Below are positions 12,201 to 22,251 of a stretch of DNA of 64,000 bases, piece by piece (the first letter of the stretch is position 1; each line of letters begins with the position of its first letter). This DNA comes from Roseofilum reptotaenium CS-1145. GTDB lineage: Bacteria; Cyanobacteriota; Cyanobacteriia; Cyanobacteriales; Desertifilaceae. A program made the translations under genes and the position numbers. The notes below the pieces were generated by a model, which saw only the letters and a list, made by a program, of their open reading frames with translations, was not told the origin of the DNA and did no database searches. The stretch is from assembly GCF_028330985.1 (NCBI RefSeq), contig NZ_JAQMUE010000112.1, forward strand, positions 62,001 to 126,000. Reading direction: 5' to 3'.

Positions 12201-12497
12201 ATGTCTGTGGTAACAGTAAATCGCGAACAAGTACGCCAAAGGATTGCAGATGTTGTTGATGATTTGATGGTGCAGGAGGAGCTTTATCGGCAAGATTTAC
12301 TGGCGGAGGAGATGGTAGAGACCATTTTCCAAACGGTTGCAGAGAATCATTTGTTAGAGACATTTGCGGCGATCTCCGATGAGGATTTGCGCGATCGCTG
12401 CAATAGTATCATGGCAATGCATTTGTGGGCAACAGCAGGTAAGGATATGAGTCCACAGGAATTAGATGAGCTAATTGACGCAATTGAGGGAAGGTAA
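12201..12497 (+). CDS. Putative antitoxin of VapC-like pair
   Basis: A small acidic, helical protein of 98 residues from ATG 12201. The start was chosen because AGGAGGG at 12187-12193 sits 7 nt upstream. A TTG at 12177 with its own AGGAG, and an ATG at 12195, are alternatives in the same frame. The sequence (DVVDDLMVQEELYRQDLLAEEMVETIF, ending DELIDAIEGR) has no DNA-binding fold I can name. It ends 3 nt before a PIN toxin gene, so the antitoxin role is inferred from linkage. Confidence 0.7.
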   Translation: MSVVTVNREQVRQRIADVVDDLMVQEELYRQDLLAEEMVETIFQTVAENHLLETFAAISDEDLRDRCNSIMAMHLWATAGKDMSPQELDELIDAIEGR

Positions 12498-12500
12498 TCA

Positions 12501-12908
12501 ATGACAATCGGCTATCTGTTAGATACCAATATCGTTTCCCTCATCATGCGTCAAGATGCCATCATCATTCAGAATTTTGGTTTGTATCGAGCGCAAAAAC
12601 AAAACCTGTTGATGTGTGGGGTGACTTACTTTGAAATTCGACGAGGTTTGCTAGTCAAAAATGCGGCAGGACAAATGAGAAAGTTTGAGGCTTTTATGAA
12701 AATTGTGCCAATCGTTACGTTGGATGATATGGAAATCTTTGAGCAGGCAGCGGCGATCCATGCCGATTTGCAGCGCCGTGGGCTGATGATCCAAACTGAG
12801 GATATCTTGATCGCAGCGACGGGTATAGTCAAGGGGTTAACGGTGGTATCACGGGATGAGGATTTGAGACGGATTAAGGGGTTAAGCTTGGAGACTTGGC
12901 TAAGTTAA
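12501..12908 (+). CDS. VapC-like PIN-domain toxin ribonuclease
   Basis: A 135-residue PIN nuclease. Acidic catalytic positions are visible in YLLDTNIVS (Asp8), TYFEIRRG, TEDILIAATG and VVSRDEDLRRIKG. It ends with the typical final strand LSLETWLS. Unlike the PIN gene at 9654, it is full length. It is co-transcribed with the small gene immediately upstream. VapC-family toxins usually cleave tRNA or rRNA. The target here cannot be read from sequence. Confidence 0.88.
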   Translation: MTIGYLLDTNIVSLIMRQDAIIIQNFGLYRAQKQNLLMCGVTYFEIRRGLLVKNAAGQMRKFEAFMKIVPIVTLDDMEIFEQAAAIHADLQRRGLMIQTEDILIAATGIVKGLTVVSRDEDLRRIKGLSLETWLS

Positions 12909-12914
12909 GCAATC

Positions 12915-15900
12915 CTAAATTTTATCAATTTGATCGACAAGTTCAAATAACTCTTCAAACTCACAAGCATCTGCCAGAGCCTCTATGGATTTAGCCAGAC
13001 TCTCATCGTAGTCTTCCAGTTCAATAATGAGCTGTAACATATAGTCTGGATCTCCATTCAGGACAGCTTGTTGGAAGTTTTTACGCCAGGCTTGGGGCAG
13101 ATGGCGTAATTGCTCCACAGTGAATGAGGGAATGACAGAGGTAGATTGGTCAGACGTAGAGGTTTCGACAAATTCAACATGAAGATGTTTTTTTAGACTG
13201 TTAATAATGCGATCGGTCTTAAAGGGTTTACCAATAAAATCATTACAGCCGATACTTAGAATTTGGCTGCGGTTTTCTGCCAATGCACTAGCGGTTACGG
13301 CAATAATCACAACTGGGTTATCTGGACTTTGTTGTTGACGGATGACTTGAGTGGCTTGTTCACCATTCAGTTTGGGCATTCTCATATCCATAAAAATCAG
13401 ATCGGGTTGCCACGTTTTCCATTGCAGAATTGCTTGTTCCCCATCGGTTGCTTCTGCGATTTCAAAGCCCCAATTGTTTAACATATTTACCAAGAGTTGA
13501 CGATTAATTTGATTGTCATCAACTACCAAAATTCGATACTGATGTTGCTTAGGTGCAAGCCTAACTGACTTATAGCCATGGCTTGATTTCAAGTTACAAA
13601 TGCTCGATTCTTGGGCAATGGGAATATCGAACTTAAAAGTTGTACCTTTTCCTAGGTCACTGTCTACTGTTAATTGACCTCCGAGTAAATTGACAATTTT
13701 TTGGCTAATGACTAACCCCAGCCCTGTTCCTTCTTGACTATTTATACCACTTTGAGTTTGAACAAAAGACTGAAAAAGATCCTGGATTTCTTCTGGGGCA
13801 ATACCCACCCCAGTATCGCTCACTTGAAATTGTAGACGGAGGCGATCGCCGGTTGAGAGTTGGATGCTGAGAGTTACGGAACCTTGAGAAGTGAATTTAA
13901 TGGCATTATTGAGTAAATTAACCAAAACTTGTTGCAGTTTAATTTCATCAGTATTCAGAATTTCAGGAATATCCGATTGCCTATTAATTTCCAAAACTAG
14001 TCCTTTTTTATTCACTTTCGGTACGAACATCACTTCAAGATTTTCGAGTAGAGTTTCTAGTTTGAAGTTTTGAGGCTCAAATGTGATATAACCGGCTTCA
14101 ATTTTGGAAATATCGAGGACTTGATTGATTAAGCTGAGTAAATATTCTCCACTGTCTTGAATGATTTGTACAAATTCGCGATCGCGCTGAGACAGGCTGG
14201 GACTCTCGATTAAAAGCTGCGGATAGCCAAGAATTGCGTTCAGGGGAGTGCGAAGTTCGTGGCTCATATTGGCTAAAAAGGTACTTTTGGCTTGATTGGC
14301 GGATTCGGCGGCTTCTTTGGCTTGTTGCAGTTCGAGTTCTAGCTGTTTGCGATCGCTGATATCTAAGGAAATGAAGGTTACATTCCAGCACTGTTGCTCT
14401 TCATCCCACGTAGAACTACTGGTTTGGGAAATCCATCGAGTCTTGCCAGTTTTATCATAAATCCGATACTCATAGGCTCCGATTTCCCCAGCAAAAATAT
14501 TGGCCAAAACTTGCTCTTCAATCGGTTGCCAATCATCGGGATAGATATGGGAAACCCAAAAAAAAGGATCCATTAATTCGCCAGGATGATAGCCAGAGAT
14601 GATGTGACTGCCTTCAGAGACTTCATTGATTTTCCAGGTGCCATCCGGATAGACTTGTAAGTAAGTAATGGCAGCACTGACGCTATTAAAAATTCTTTTG
14701 AGTTTTTGTTCTGAGGCTTGGATAGATAATTCAAGTTGTTTGCGCTCAGTAATATCCTTGGTGACGACGAGGACATAGTTTTGGTCTTGTATGTGGCATA
14801 ATTCAGCCGAAACGAGTGCAATTTTAATCGCGCCGGATTTGACTCGTAGTGGCACTTCTAGATTAGAAACGCTTCCTTGCGATTGTAGCATCTCTAGAAA
14901 TCGTTCTCGATCGCCCAGATTTGCCCAAAGTTGCAATTCTACCGTAGTATGACCGATCACTTCCTCACGAGAGTATTCTAGGAAGTCAATCTCTCGATTA
15001 TTGGCTTCTATAATCCGTCCTTCGGGAAGATTAGCAATAGCAATTGGATCGGGGCTAGTACGGAAAATAGTGGCAAATTTTTCTTCAGATTCTTCTAGAG
15101 CGTTTTGAAGTTGCTCGGCAGTCCGATGGAACGAATCAGATAAAAGGGAAATTTCGGCGATCGCACTTTCCTTGCCCATAGAGGGTTCCCAGCATCGTTG
15201 GGCTAAGGCTATACTCTCTTGGCTGAGGCGCTTAATTGGAGTGGCAATAATCCGTGCAGTTAAGGTTCCAGTTCCTAGGACAACGATTAGGGCGATCGCC
15301 GATAATTTTAAGGTGCTTTTTTGATTGGCATTAATTTCAGCCGCAAAATCGGATTCTGGAATCGAAACAACAATCAACCAATCGAGTCCATATTCATCTT
15401 GGTAGGGAGTAATTCGCACAAACTCGCTTTGCTCCTTGATTTTGAGGTCTAAGGTTCGAGTTTCTTGGACAGTATTCAACGTACCAAAATACTCTTGAAG
15501 CGCTAAGGCGATCGCTTGGGTTCGTTTATTTTCGCTTTCAGTTGCTTTTAACCGTTGGAGTTCCCCTTTCTCTGACTTAATGAACGGAGTTTCTAAGGTC
15601 GATGTGGCGATCAACTTTCCGGAACGCTCTAAAATAAAATTTTGACCCGATTTAGAGAAGTTTAACTCGCTCAAAAATGTACTCAATGCTGATAGCGGCA
15701 AATCTGAGGAAAAGACACCCTGAAAGTGTCCGTTTCGATCCCGAATAGGGGCAATTGCATACAACCCTAAACTGGGAATAATTTGATAGAAGAAAACGGG
15801 AGACCAACTCTGTTTTGGGGCATTTTGAGCATAACGATACCAATTTAAATCCTGGTTATTGACTGGGAACTGATAAATTTTGCGCTGAGGCTTCCCTATA

Positions 15901-16412
15901 CTATCGACTGTATAGTAGTCTCGTTTCCCTGGGTCAGATATGTTTGTTTGCGCCCAGTATAACATCCCTTTATGTAAAGGTTCATCGGTTAAATTTTGCG
16001 CCTTTTTAACCAATTCTTCACTGTCCAACTTTCCATAGCTAATCTCTTGCCCAGTCTCGTCGGAAAACCGAATAGATCTTAAAAAAAGAGACAGACGAAA
16101 TTGGTGCCAAAAATAAGGCTGTAAGGAGTCAATGTTATTTAAGTCAAAGTCCCCTCTTTTAAGAGTTGTTTTATTCATTTTCAGGGATTCTTGAGGGATT
16201 TTGATATACAAATTAACTTTTTCTATAATTTCCCTCGAAGTATTATCTAATAATCGATAGGCTAAATTATCAACCGATGATCGACTGGTATTATAACCAA
16301 AATATTGAACCAGTCCAACGATAGTAACTAACTGGAGAAAGCAGGGAACAATTAAAACGACTTTTAGAGATATTTTTCGAGGTAATATTGTAGAAATATA
16401 CTTCACGATCAA
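12915..16412 (-). CDS. Hybrid sensor histidine kinase (dCache-PAS-PAS-HisKA-HATPase-REC)
   Basis: Membrane-bound sensor kinase of 1165 residues. A TM segment (residues ~14-36) precedes an extracytoplasmic dCache-like domain (to ~370), a second TM helix (LSAIALIVVLGTGTL), a HAMP-like linker, two PAS domains (~447-570 and ~575-690), HisKA with SHELRTPLN (phospho-His718), an HATPase domain with DTGVGI and GTGLGL, and a receiver domain with Asp1009 in LIFMDMRMP. A C-terminal tail (SFTVEQLRHLPQAWRKNF...) follows. The PAS/HisKA junctions hold long coiled-coil linkers. The signal is unknown. There is no response regulator next to it. Confidence 0.92.
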   Translation of the reverse strand: MIVKYISTILPRKISLKVVLIVPCFLQLVTIVGLVQYFGYNTSRSSVDNLAYRLLDNTSREIIEKVNLYIKIPQESLKMNKTTLKRGDFDLNNIDSLQPYFWHQFRLSLFLRSIRFSDETGQEISYGKLDSEELVKKAQNLTDEPLHKGMLYWAQTNISDPGKRDYYTVDSIGKPQRKIYQFPVNNQDLNWYRYAQNAPKQSWSPVFFYQIIPSLGLYAIAPIRDRNGHFQGVFSSDLPLSALSTFLSELNFSKSGQNFILERSGKLIATSTLETPFIKSEKGELQRLKATESENKRTQAIALALQEYFGTLNTVQETRTLDLKIKEQSEFVRITPYQDEYGLDWLIVVSIPESDFAAEINANQKSTLKLSAIALIVVLGTGTLTARIIATPIKRLSQESIALAQRCWEPSMGKESAIAEISLLSDSFHRTAEQLQNALEESEEKFATIFRTSPDPIAIANLPEGRIIEANNREIDFLEYSREEVIGHTTVELQLWANLGDRERFLEMLQSQGSVSNLEVPLRVKSGAIKIALVSAELCHIQDQNYVLVVTKDITERKQLELSIQASEQKLKRIFNSVSAAITYLQVYPDGTWKINEVSEGSHIISGYHPGELMDPFFWVSHIYPDDWQPIEEQVLANIFAGEIGAYEYRIYDKTGKTRWISQTSSSTWDEEQQCWNVTFISLDISDRKQLELELQQAKEAAESANQAKSTFLANMSHELRTPLNAILGYPQLLIESPSLSQRDREFVQIIQDSGEYLLSLINQVLDISKIEAGYITFEPQNFKLETLLENLEVMFVPKVNKKGLVLEINRQSDIPEILNTDEIKLQQVLVNLLNNAIKFTSQGSVTLSIQLSTGDRLRLQFQVSDTGVGIAPEEIQDLFQSFVQTQSGINSQEGTGLGLVISQKIVNLLGGQLTVDSDLGKGTTFKFDIPIAQESSICNLKSSHGYKSVRLAPKQHQYRILVVDDNQINRQLLVNMLNNWGFEIAEATDGEQAILQWKTWQPDLIFMDMRMPKLNGEQATQVIRQQQSPDNPVVIIAVTASALAENRSQILSIGCNDFIGKPFKTDRIINSLKKHLHVEFVETSTSDQSTSVIPSFTVEQLRHLPQAWRKNFQQAVLNGDPDYMLQLIIELEDYDESLAKSIEALADACEFEELFELVDQIDKI

Positions 16413-16630
16413 CTCTTTTCCCTAAGCAACATTTTGATCAAGGTTGTGACATCCAGAACGAGCTAGATGACTTAGGGCGCAATCATTGGGTTTTAAGGAT
16501 ATTACTGCCCTGGCTCCATCACCTAAAAAAATAGGTTCAGATTAAGTAAGTTATTCCTTTTCAATTGTTCTATCTATTCTGTCATAATTATGGTAAAATT
16601 ACTATATGATTAAGAGAGCCACTAGATCCC

Positions 16631-17977
16631 TTGAGTAGCCGATCAAACCGTCAAGAAAATCATCTCAACCTAGCTCGTGCTAGTATTCGACGATCGCTGG
16701 CCCAGTATAGCCCCTTGCTGCGTCAGAGTGCTACTGTGGCCATTCAACCGGAACTGAAAATACTCAATGCTAACCTGGAAAAACTCGATCAAAATGTGAT
16801 TCGGATTGCTGCATTTGGGTTGGTCAGTCGGGGAAAATCTGCGGTTTTGAATGGATTAGTCGGTCAAAAAATTCTGCCCACCGGGCCCATTCATGGGGTG
16901 ACGCAATGGCCGCGATCGGTGCGCTGGATACCCCAGGGGCAAAGTAAAGTACAAATCGAGTTAATCGATACACCTGGACTTGATGAAATCGGGGGAGAAG
17001 TGCGGGCAGATATGGCCAGGGAAGTAGCCCAACAAGCGGATTTAATTCTGTTTGTGGTGGCGGGAGATATTACCCAAACAGAATATGATGCCCTGCTGTT
17101 TTTAGCCCATACCCATAAACCGTTAATTTTAGTTTTTAATAAAGTCGATTTATATCCCGATCCGGACTTAGAAGCAATTAGTCGAAACCTGCAACAATTG
17201 GGGCAACCCCAAGAGTTAAAACAACTGCTAACGACTCAGGAAATGGTACGGGTGGCTGCCGAACCGATGCCTAGACAAGTGCGAGTGGAATTATCGGATG
17301 GTGAAGTGCGGTATGAATGGGAATATCCTGCACCGCAAATTGAGGAATTGCGGGGAAAAATTTTGCAGGTACTCAATCGTGAAGGGCGATCGCTCCTTGC
17401 TCTTAATGCGTTAGTGCAAACCCAAGCAGCAGAAGTTAGAATTGCCCAAAAAACTTTAGAGGTTCATCATCAACAGGCAGAAGCTCTGATTTGGCAGTAT
17501 ACCCGCTCCAAAGCCTTAGCTATTGCTGTTAATCCGATCGCCCTGTTAGACATTCCAGGGGGGGCGATCGCCGATTTAACGCTGATTCGTGCCCTCAGTC
17601 GCTTATATGGCTTACCTCTGAACCGACATGAAGCTCGAAAACTCTGGAGAACCATGTTCTTAAGTTCTGGAGGGTTAGTGTTAGGAGAGGTGGTAACCAT
17701 CCTCCTGGGAATTGGTAAAACTGCTGCTACTGTTGCCGGTGCAACTGGAGAAACTGCCGGTTTAACGGCTTGGATTCCTGGAGCGATTCTCCAAGGGGCG
17801 ATCTCCGGTTATGGTGCGTATCAAGTCGGACAAATTACCCGCGTTTATCTCCAACAAGGCTGTACCTGGGGTAACTTAGGTCCCAGCAGTGTCATCCAGC
17901 AAATTTTACAAGAACTTGACTCTCAAGCCATCCTCTACCGCCTGCGCCAGGAAATCGAGTCTTCGTTAAACCTGTAG
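16631..17977 (+). CDS. Dynamin/Era-like GTPase with DUF697 C-terminal domain
   Basis: A 448-residue GTP-binding protein. G1 loop GLVSRGKS (residues 63-70), G3 DTPG (113-116) and G4 NKVD (170-173) are all intact. The C-terminal half carries a DUF697-like membrane-associated region (AIAVNPIALLDIPGGAIADLTLIRALSRLYGLPL, then glycine-rich hydrophobic helices). The start is a TTG at 16631. I find no ATG in frame before the conserved region. Relatives are usually annotated as YcjF/DUF697 GTPases of unknown role at the membrane. Confidence 0.82.
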   Translation: MSSRSNRQENHLNLARASIRRSLAQYSPLLRQSATVAIQPELKILNANLEKLDQNVIRIAAFGLVSRGKSAVLNGLVGQKILPTGPIHGVTQWPRSVRWIPQGQSKVQIELIDTPGLDEIGGEVRADMAREVAQQADLILFVVAGDITQTEYDALLFLAHTHKPLILVFNKVDLYPDPDLEAISRNLQQLGQPQELKQLLTTQEMVRVAAEPMPRQVRVELSDGEVRYEWEYPAPQIEELRGKILQVLNREGRSLLALNALVQTQAAEVRIAQKTLEVHHQQAEALIWQYTRSKALAIAVNPIALLDIPGGAIADLTLIRALSRLYGLPLNRHEARKLWRTMFLSSGGLVLGEVVTILLGIGKTAATVAGATGETAGLTAWIPGAILQGAISGYGAYQVGQITRVYLQQGCTWGNLGPSSVIQQILQELDSQAILYRLRQEIESSLNL

Positions 17978-18097
17978 GAGGAATAAACTCCCCTACAATC
18001 ACAATGACAACGCTTAAAGTTACAGGCGATCGCTCTTCTCCATCTCTGCAACAAAATCACTCAACTTCCAGGTTTTGCACTTTCTCAATCAGAGCAG

Positions 18098-18682
18098 TCA
18101 AGTTGCTTTAGCGCTATTTCCGTTGTAGCCATTACGAATATGAATACCAGTACGCCAACCCGGTAAGGTGTCAATTGCGGCAACTTGCGACACTCCATTG
18201 ACAAGTAACTCATGATAGGTAATGTTGGTTTGAAAATTACCCAAACCTATACCAAAAGATGTTGCGCCACCCTCAATGTGAAATGTAATCCGGTCAGTAA
18301 GAAAGTGTAGTCCGACCTGCTCCCACTCTTGGTTTTGAGGTGTATTGACCAGTGCATGATGACCATCCCAGAGGTTATTACTATACATTCCACTCTGGGC
18401 TTCATTGTAAAGGGCAGGTAACACACTGATGGGTTCGGTGGTGGGATTGGTGTACGAAACCGATAACCCTGGAACTAACGTAGTATCTTCAAAGCTTTCA
18501 ATGGTATATCCAGTGATTCCCAGCAGCGCATCCATGGATGCGGTATCCGAGCTATAACTGGTTCCACTGAACAAGTTAATTTCAAAGGAGTCTGCATAAG
18601 CCACTTGTGCTGTAGCCATAGTGGTGCTGATACCTACGGCTAATCCGAGCAGTAAGTGTTTTGCATTGAATGAATTCATCAT
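18098..18682 (-). CDS. Secreted protein, probably lacking its C-terminus
   Basis: Unknown function. The start at ATG 18682 has GGGAG 6 nt upstream and gives a clean signal peptide (KHLLLGLAVGISTTMATAQVAYA, cleavage after AYA). The longer reading to 18721 adds 13 residues before it. The mature part is beta-rich and acidic (ESFEDTTLVPGLSVSY, ITFHIEGGATSFGIGLGNFQTN). It resembles the first half of cyanobacterial PEP-CTERM-type exported proteins but stops after NGYNGNSAKAT, with no sorting signal. A 3' truncation is likely but not proven. Confidence 0.55.
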   Translation of the reverse strand: MMNSFNAKHLLLGLAVGISTTMATAQVAYADSFEINLFSGTSYSSDTASMDALLGITGYTIESFEDTTLVPGLSVSYTNPTTEPISVLPALYNEAQSGMYSNNLWDGHHALVNTPQNQEWEQVGLHFLTDRITFHIEGGATSFGIGLGNFQTNITYHELLVNGVSQVAAIDTLPGWRTGIHIRNGYNGNSAKAT

Positions 18683-18916
18683 TTGTGACTCCCATACTGA
18701 GTATTTAACAACAGAAGCCATAGAAGCCTCTATAGAGTAGTCAGTTTTTTTGGGCTGATTTTATGCAAAATCACGGATTTTGTAATAAAACGTTACATTT
18801 CGATCCCCCCTAACCCCCCTTAAAAAAGGGGCGAATCAGAAAAGTCTCCACCAGTAACAGGGCCAAGCTCAAATGCTATACTATCCTCCATCCCCTGCGA
18901 TGAGAAACGATTCCCT

Positions 18917-19753
18917 ATGACCATCGCCAAATCATCAGAACTCAAAAATTTCACTCTTCCTGACCATACCCAACTGCCTGACTCCGATGGTACTTTCGTG
19001 AAAAACTTTCAGGAGCATCCCCAAAGTATTTTACTGACAGATTCGATTCAATCGACACTCGATCGCCGGCACCCAGACCAATACTATGCGATCGGTCAAG
19101 ACTGTGGTATCTATTGGAGGATGACAGAACCCCCAGAAAAAGGGGCGGAATGTCCGGACTGGTTTTATGTTCCCAACGTTCCTCCCACTCTTGAGGGTAG
19201 AGCAAGGCGTTCTTATGTGTTGTGGCAGGAATTTATTCCTCCTTTAATTGCGATTGAATTTGTATCAGGAGATGGTTCAGAAGAACGAGATACCACTCCC
19301 CTATCGAAAGTGCAGAAAAAAGGGCAAAAACCCGGTAAATTTTGGGTATACGAACAAATCATCCGTCCAGCTTTTTACGCGATCTATGAAGTGCAGAAGG
19401 CCAGTGTAGAAGTTTATCATTTAATCGAAGATCGCTATGAGTTAGTGGCTGCCAATGAGCGAAGTCATTATCCAATTCAGCCTATGGGTGTAGAGTTAGG
19501 AATTTGGCGAGGACAGTATGGAAATCTAGAATTACCTTGGCTGCGCTGGTGGGATAATCAGGGTAATTTGCTATTAACAGGAGATGAACGAGCGAGAATT
19601 GAACGCGAGCGAGCAGAAAGGGCTGAATTGGATTTAGAGCAGGAACGCGAGCGAGCAGAAAATGCTGAATTGGAGTTACAGCAAGAACGCCAACGAGCTG
19701 AACGACTTGCTGAATTGCTACGATCGCAGGGAATTAACCCAGAACAGCTATAA
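18917..19753 (+). CDS. Uma2-family (DUF820) endonuclease-like protein
   Basis: Member of the large cyanobacterial Uma2 family, which has a PD-(D/E)XK nuclease fold and unknown cellular role. The 278-residue protein has the family core (YYAIGQDCGIYWRM, CPDWFYVPNVPP, PPLIAIEFVSGDG) and a C-terminal heptad-like coiled coil (about 218-270) made of ERERAERAELDLEQ-type repeats, ending LLRSQGINPEQL. It converges with the DUF1822 gene. Such genes occur in dozens of copies per genome. Two further relics lie in this window. Confidence 0.85.
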   Translation: MTIAKSSELKNFTLPDHTQLPDSDGTFVKNFQEHPQSILLTDSIQSTLDRRHPDQYYAIGQDCGIYWRMTEPPEKGAECPDWFYVPNVPPTLEGRARRSYVLWQEFIPPLIAIEFVSGDGSEERDTTPLSKVQKKGQKPGKFWVYEQIIRPAFYAIYEVQKASVEVYHLIEDRYELVAANERSHYPIQPMGVELGIWRGQYGNLELPWLRWWDNQGNLLLTGDERARIERERAERAELDLEQERERAENAELELQQERQRAERLAELLRSQGINPEQL

Positions 19754-19760
19754 ATAACGG

Positions 19761-20693
19761 TTAAATTTGAACGGTTTGTGTCCAAGTTCGATCGTTATAA
19801 TTCACCTGAATGTTAACGATTTCTTGGGGTTCTGCACTAAATTGAAGTTGTAATCCTCGATCTTGAGAACGGGATAGGGCGGTTAACAGAGGATTTTGGC
19901 GATCGCCAAGTAAAACAAATGCTACTCCTGGGGGTAATGTGGCTCGCTCTCCACTTGGATACAATTGCAGACGAATATCCATCGATTCATCCACAGCAGT
20001 TTCAATTTCTACCACTAAGATCAAACTCAAATCGCCCACATCAATGGGTTTTGCTTGACGAAGGATTACGGGAGATTGAGCCGATCTAAAGTTAAATCCC
20101 AGGACTAAATCGGAACTCAATAGCTCTTCTACTGCTTGCCATCCAGGGGGGATAATTCCCGTTAACCACTCTCCTAATTGAATCATGGGCGTTAAGAGAT
20201 TAACTGGAGTGGAAGCAGAGCGTAAATTAAATAAATGCTCCAGTAAGGCTTCTAAGGGTTGCAACTGATCTAAATGCAGAGTTTCGTCCGTAACTTGGGG
20301 GACAAAACCGAGGATTGTGACTTGGCGATCGCCCTCTGCTAGTTCCACAATTGCATAACCAATGCGATCGCACCAAACTTCTAAAGGAATCGGACAAACC
20401 GTATCTCCTTCGCGCACCGCTCGGCATTCTAATTTTCCCAAATTCACCACTTCCAGATCGGCTAAATCTCCACCATATCGCATCACCGGATTCCAGCTAT
20501 CACTCGCTTCTCGATCCGTTTCTATGCCCAACATTTGCAGACAATCATCAACCCCTAAAACCGCCAACGTATTCAGATAAACTTGCCTCACTTTTTCCGG
20601 TGTCAGTTGTTCCTGAGCAAACTGATTCGCCCATTGGCGATAGCGCTCTGGAATCGGAAGAATTAACAGATGTTCATCAACAATAGTAGTCAT
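19761..20693 (-). CDS. DUF1822 family protein
   Basis: A 310-residue cyanobacterial protein of unknown function. The N-terminal part (ILPIPERYRQWANQFAQEQLTPEKVRQVYLNTLAV) and the repeated LGxx..W..GIIPPGWQAVEELL segment are typical of DUF1822. No signal peptide or TM helix is visible. It lies 83 nt downstream of a sigma factor gene on the same strand. In cyanobacteria DUF1822 genes are frequently adjacent to such sigma factor genes, which suggests a functional link (anti-sigma or effector). That link is inferred, not shown. Confidence 0.8.
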   Translation of the reverse strand: MTTIVDEHLLILPIPERYRQWANQFAQEQLTPEKVRQVYLNTLAVLGVDDCLQMLGIETDREASDSWNPVMRYGGDLADLEVVNLGKLECRAVREGDTVCPIPLEVWCDRIGYAIVELAEGDRQVTILGFVPQVTDETLHLDQLQPLEALLEHLFNLRSASTPVNLLTPMIQLGEWLTGIIPPGWQAVEELLSSDLVLGFNFRSAQSPVILRQAKPIDVGDLSLILVVEIETAVDESMDIRLQLYPSGERATLPPGVAFVLLGDRQNPLLTALSRSQDRGLQLQFSAEPQEIVNIQVNYNDRTWTQTVQI

Positions 20694-20776
20694 GTCTCAA
20701 TTAAAAATTAAAAATTAAAAATGGGTCGGTTAGGACTGTTTTTCAGTTTTGAAACCTATTCCCTCTTCCCCATTCC

Positions 20777-21442
20777 CTAAAAATACCCTTGAGATTGAGC
20801 AAATTCCCGCAAGCGGGGTAAACATTGACGAGAATAAAAACTGCTCAGGGTGTTTTTATCAACCTGAAATTCCTCGGCTAAGTCTTTCCAAGATGTTTCT
20901 GGGGGTAAACGGCGTAAAATTAACACTTGGCAGTTGACATCGGGGCGATCGCGCATATGAATCCGTCTTAACTTTCCCCCTGCATCAGTTTTGACCCAGT
21001 CATGTATCTCTTCCAACACCGGAGGAATCGGAGAAGGAGCCGGTAAATCATCGATCGGATCGTACACTTCTCCCTCAAAAGTCCGATAGGTTTGCACTCT
21101 AGTTTTTTGTTGCTGAAATCCTTCAATCCGGTTATCCTGCAATCGACGCTTCAAATAAGCATTAATCCAGGTAATAATTGTCCCTTTTTCAGCATCGTAA
21201 GCTGCCCCCGTTGCCGCTTCACAGAGGTTACGACAGACATAAAACCAGGTTTGTTGGAGAGCATCCTCATAGTGAGGAACCGCTTCTTTCCACAGTTTGC
21301 CGGAATGTTGAATCCATTTCACCAGTTGAGCCAATCCTTTTTGCCGTTCTAAACTCAAAGGAGGCTGGGCACAGGTTTCCTGGATTAACTGTTGCAGTTT
21401 GGCGAACAAGGGAGCCTTCCCCCCCGGCTGATTTTGATCCAT
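20777..21442 (-). CDS. Sigma-70-family (ECF-like) sigma factor
   Basis: A 221-residue protein. Region 2-like helices lie around YEDALQQTWFYVCRNL and GTIITWINAYLKRRLQDNRIEGFQ. A C-terminal region 4-like helix-turn-helix is visible at about 180-215 (LPPETSWKDLAEEFQVDKNTLSSFYSRQCLPRLREFAQ). It resembles the divergent sigma factors that accompany DUF1822 genes in cyanobacteria. It is the likely first gene of a two-gene unit with DUF1822. A proline-rich linker (about 130-145) separates the regions. Confidence 0.78.
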   Translation of the reverse strand: MDQNQPGGKAPLFAKLQQLIQETCAQPPLSLERQKGLAQLVKWIQHSGKLWKEAVPHYEDALQQTWFYVCRNLCEAATGAAYDAEKGTIITWINAYLKRRLQDNRIEGFQQQKTRVQTYRTFEGEVYDPIDDLPAPSPIPPVLEEIHDWVKTDAGGKLRRIHMRDRPDVNCQVLILRRLPPETSWKDLAEEFQVDKNTLSSFYSRQCLPRLREFAQSQGYF

Positions 21443-21657
21443 TACACACCATCAAGGCTTTATCGTTTATCAGATGTTCCTAGTGTGTCATGAACCCTTC
21501 TGTTTATCTGTCATCTGTGTAAGGGCACTCACGGCATTCTGTTACAAATCTTCATATTAAATCCGCTTTGACCCTGGTCAGGCCGTTAAACCACTCGATA
21601 CACTAGGATAGAATCAAAATGATTTACTGCACACCTTGACGTTCAATTTAGACACTA

Positions 21658-22236
21658 ATGAGTAGCATCAGTCTGCAAAAAGGCCAACGAATTTCTTTAG
21701 ATAAAGTCGCCCCCAACTTACAAGCCGTATTTGTGGGTTTAGGATGGGATGTAAAAGCCACCGATACCGGTTATGATTTTGACTTAGATGCCTGCGCATT
21801 TCTGTTGGGAGAAAATGAGAAACTCATTTCCGATAAGCACTTCATTTTCTATAATAATAAGGTGAGTCCCGATACCCATAAGTCCATTGAACATATGGGG
21901 GATAATTTGACCGGAGAAGGAGAAGGTGATGATGAAGTAATCATTGTCAATTTGCAAAAAGTGCCCCCAGAAGTTCATCGAATCGTGTTTACCGTAACCA
22001 TTCATGAAGCCGAGAAGCGCAAACAGAATTTTGGTCAGGTAGAAAATGCCTATGTGCGCTTAGTGGATGTTTCTACTAAAAACGAATTACTCCGCTATCC
22101 TTTGGCCGAAGATTATTCCATTGAAACAGCGTTAATTATGGCAGAACTCTATCGCCGTGATGGACAATGGCGCATGAATGCAGTAGGTTCTGGGTATCAA
22201 GGCGGTTTGCAGGCTCTATTGGATCGATATCTGTAA
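21658..22236 (+). CDS. TerD-family calcium-binding stress protein (copy 1)
   Basis: TerD/CABP-type protein linked to tellurite and general stress resistance. The 192-residue product has VGLGWDVKATDTGYDFDLDACAFLL, the acidic Ca2+-binding signature DNLTGEGEGDDE and a final MAELYRRDGQWRMNAVGSGY block. The next gene is a paralogue starting 15 nt downstream, so this is a local duplication in one operon. It is divergent from the sigma factor gene 215 bp to the left. Confidence 0.9.
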   Translation: MSSISLQKGQRISLDKVAPNLQAVFVGLGWDVKATDTGYDFDLDACAFLLGENEKLISDKHFIFYNNKVSPDTHKSIEHMGDNLTGEGEGDDEVIIVNLQKVPPEVHRIVFTVTIHEAEKRKQNFGQVENAYVRLVDVSTKNELLRYPLAEDYSIETALIMAELYRRDGQWRMNAVGSGYQGGLQALLDRYL

Positions 22237-22251
22237 CTGAGGCTCAAAATT

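Noticed and set aside
12054-12293. Minus-strand 79-codon frame between ccsA and the VapC-type pair
   Set aside because: It overlaps the antitoxin gene antisense, and its odd His/Tyr-rich composition is unlike its neighbours.
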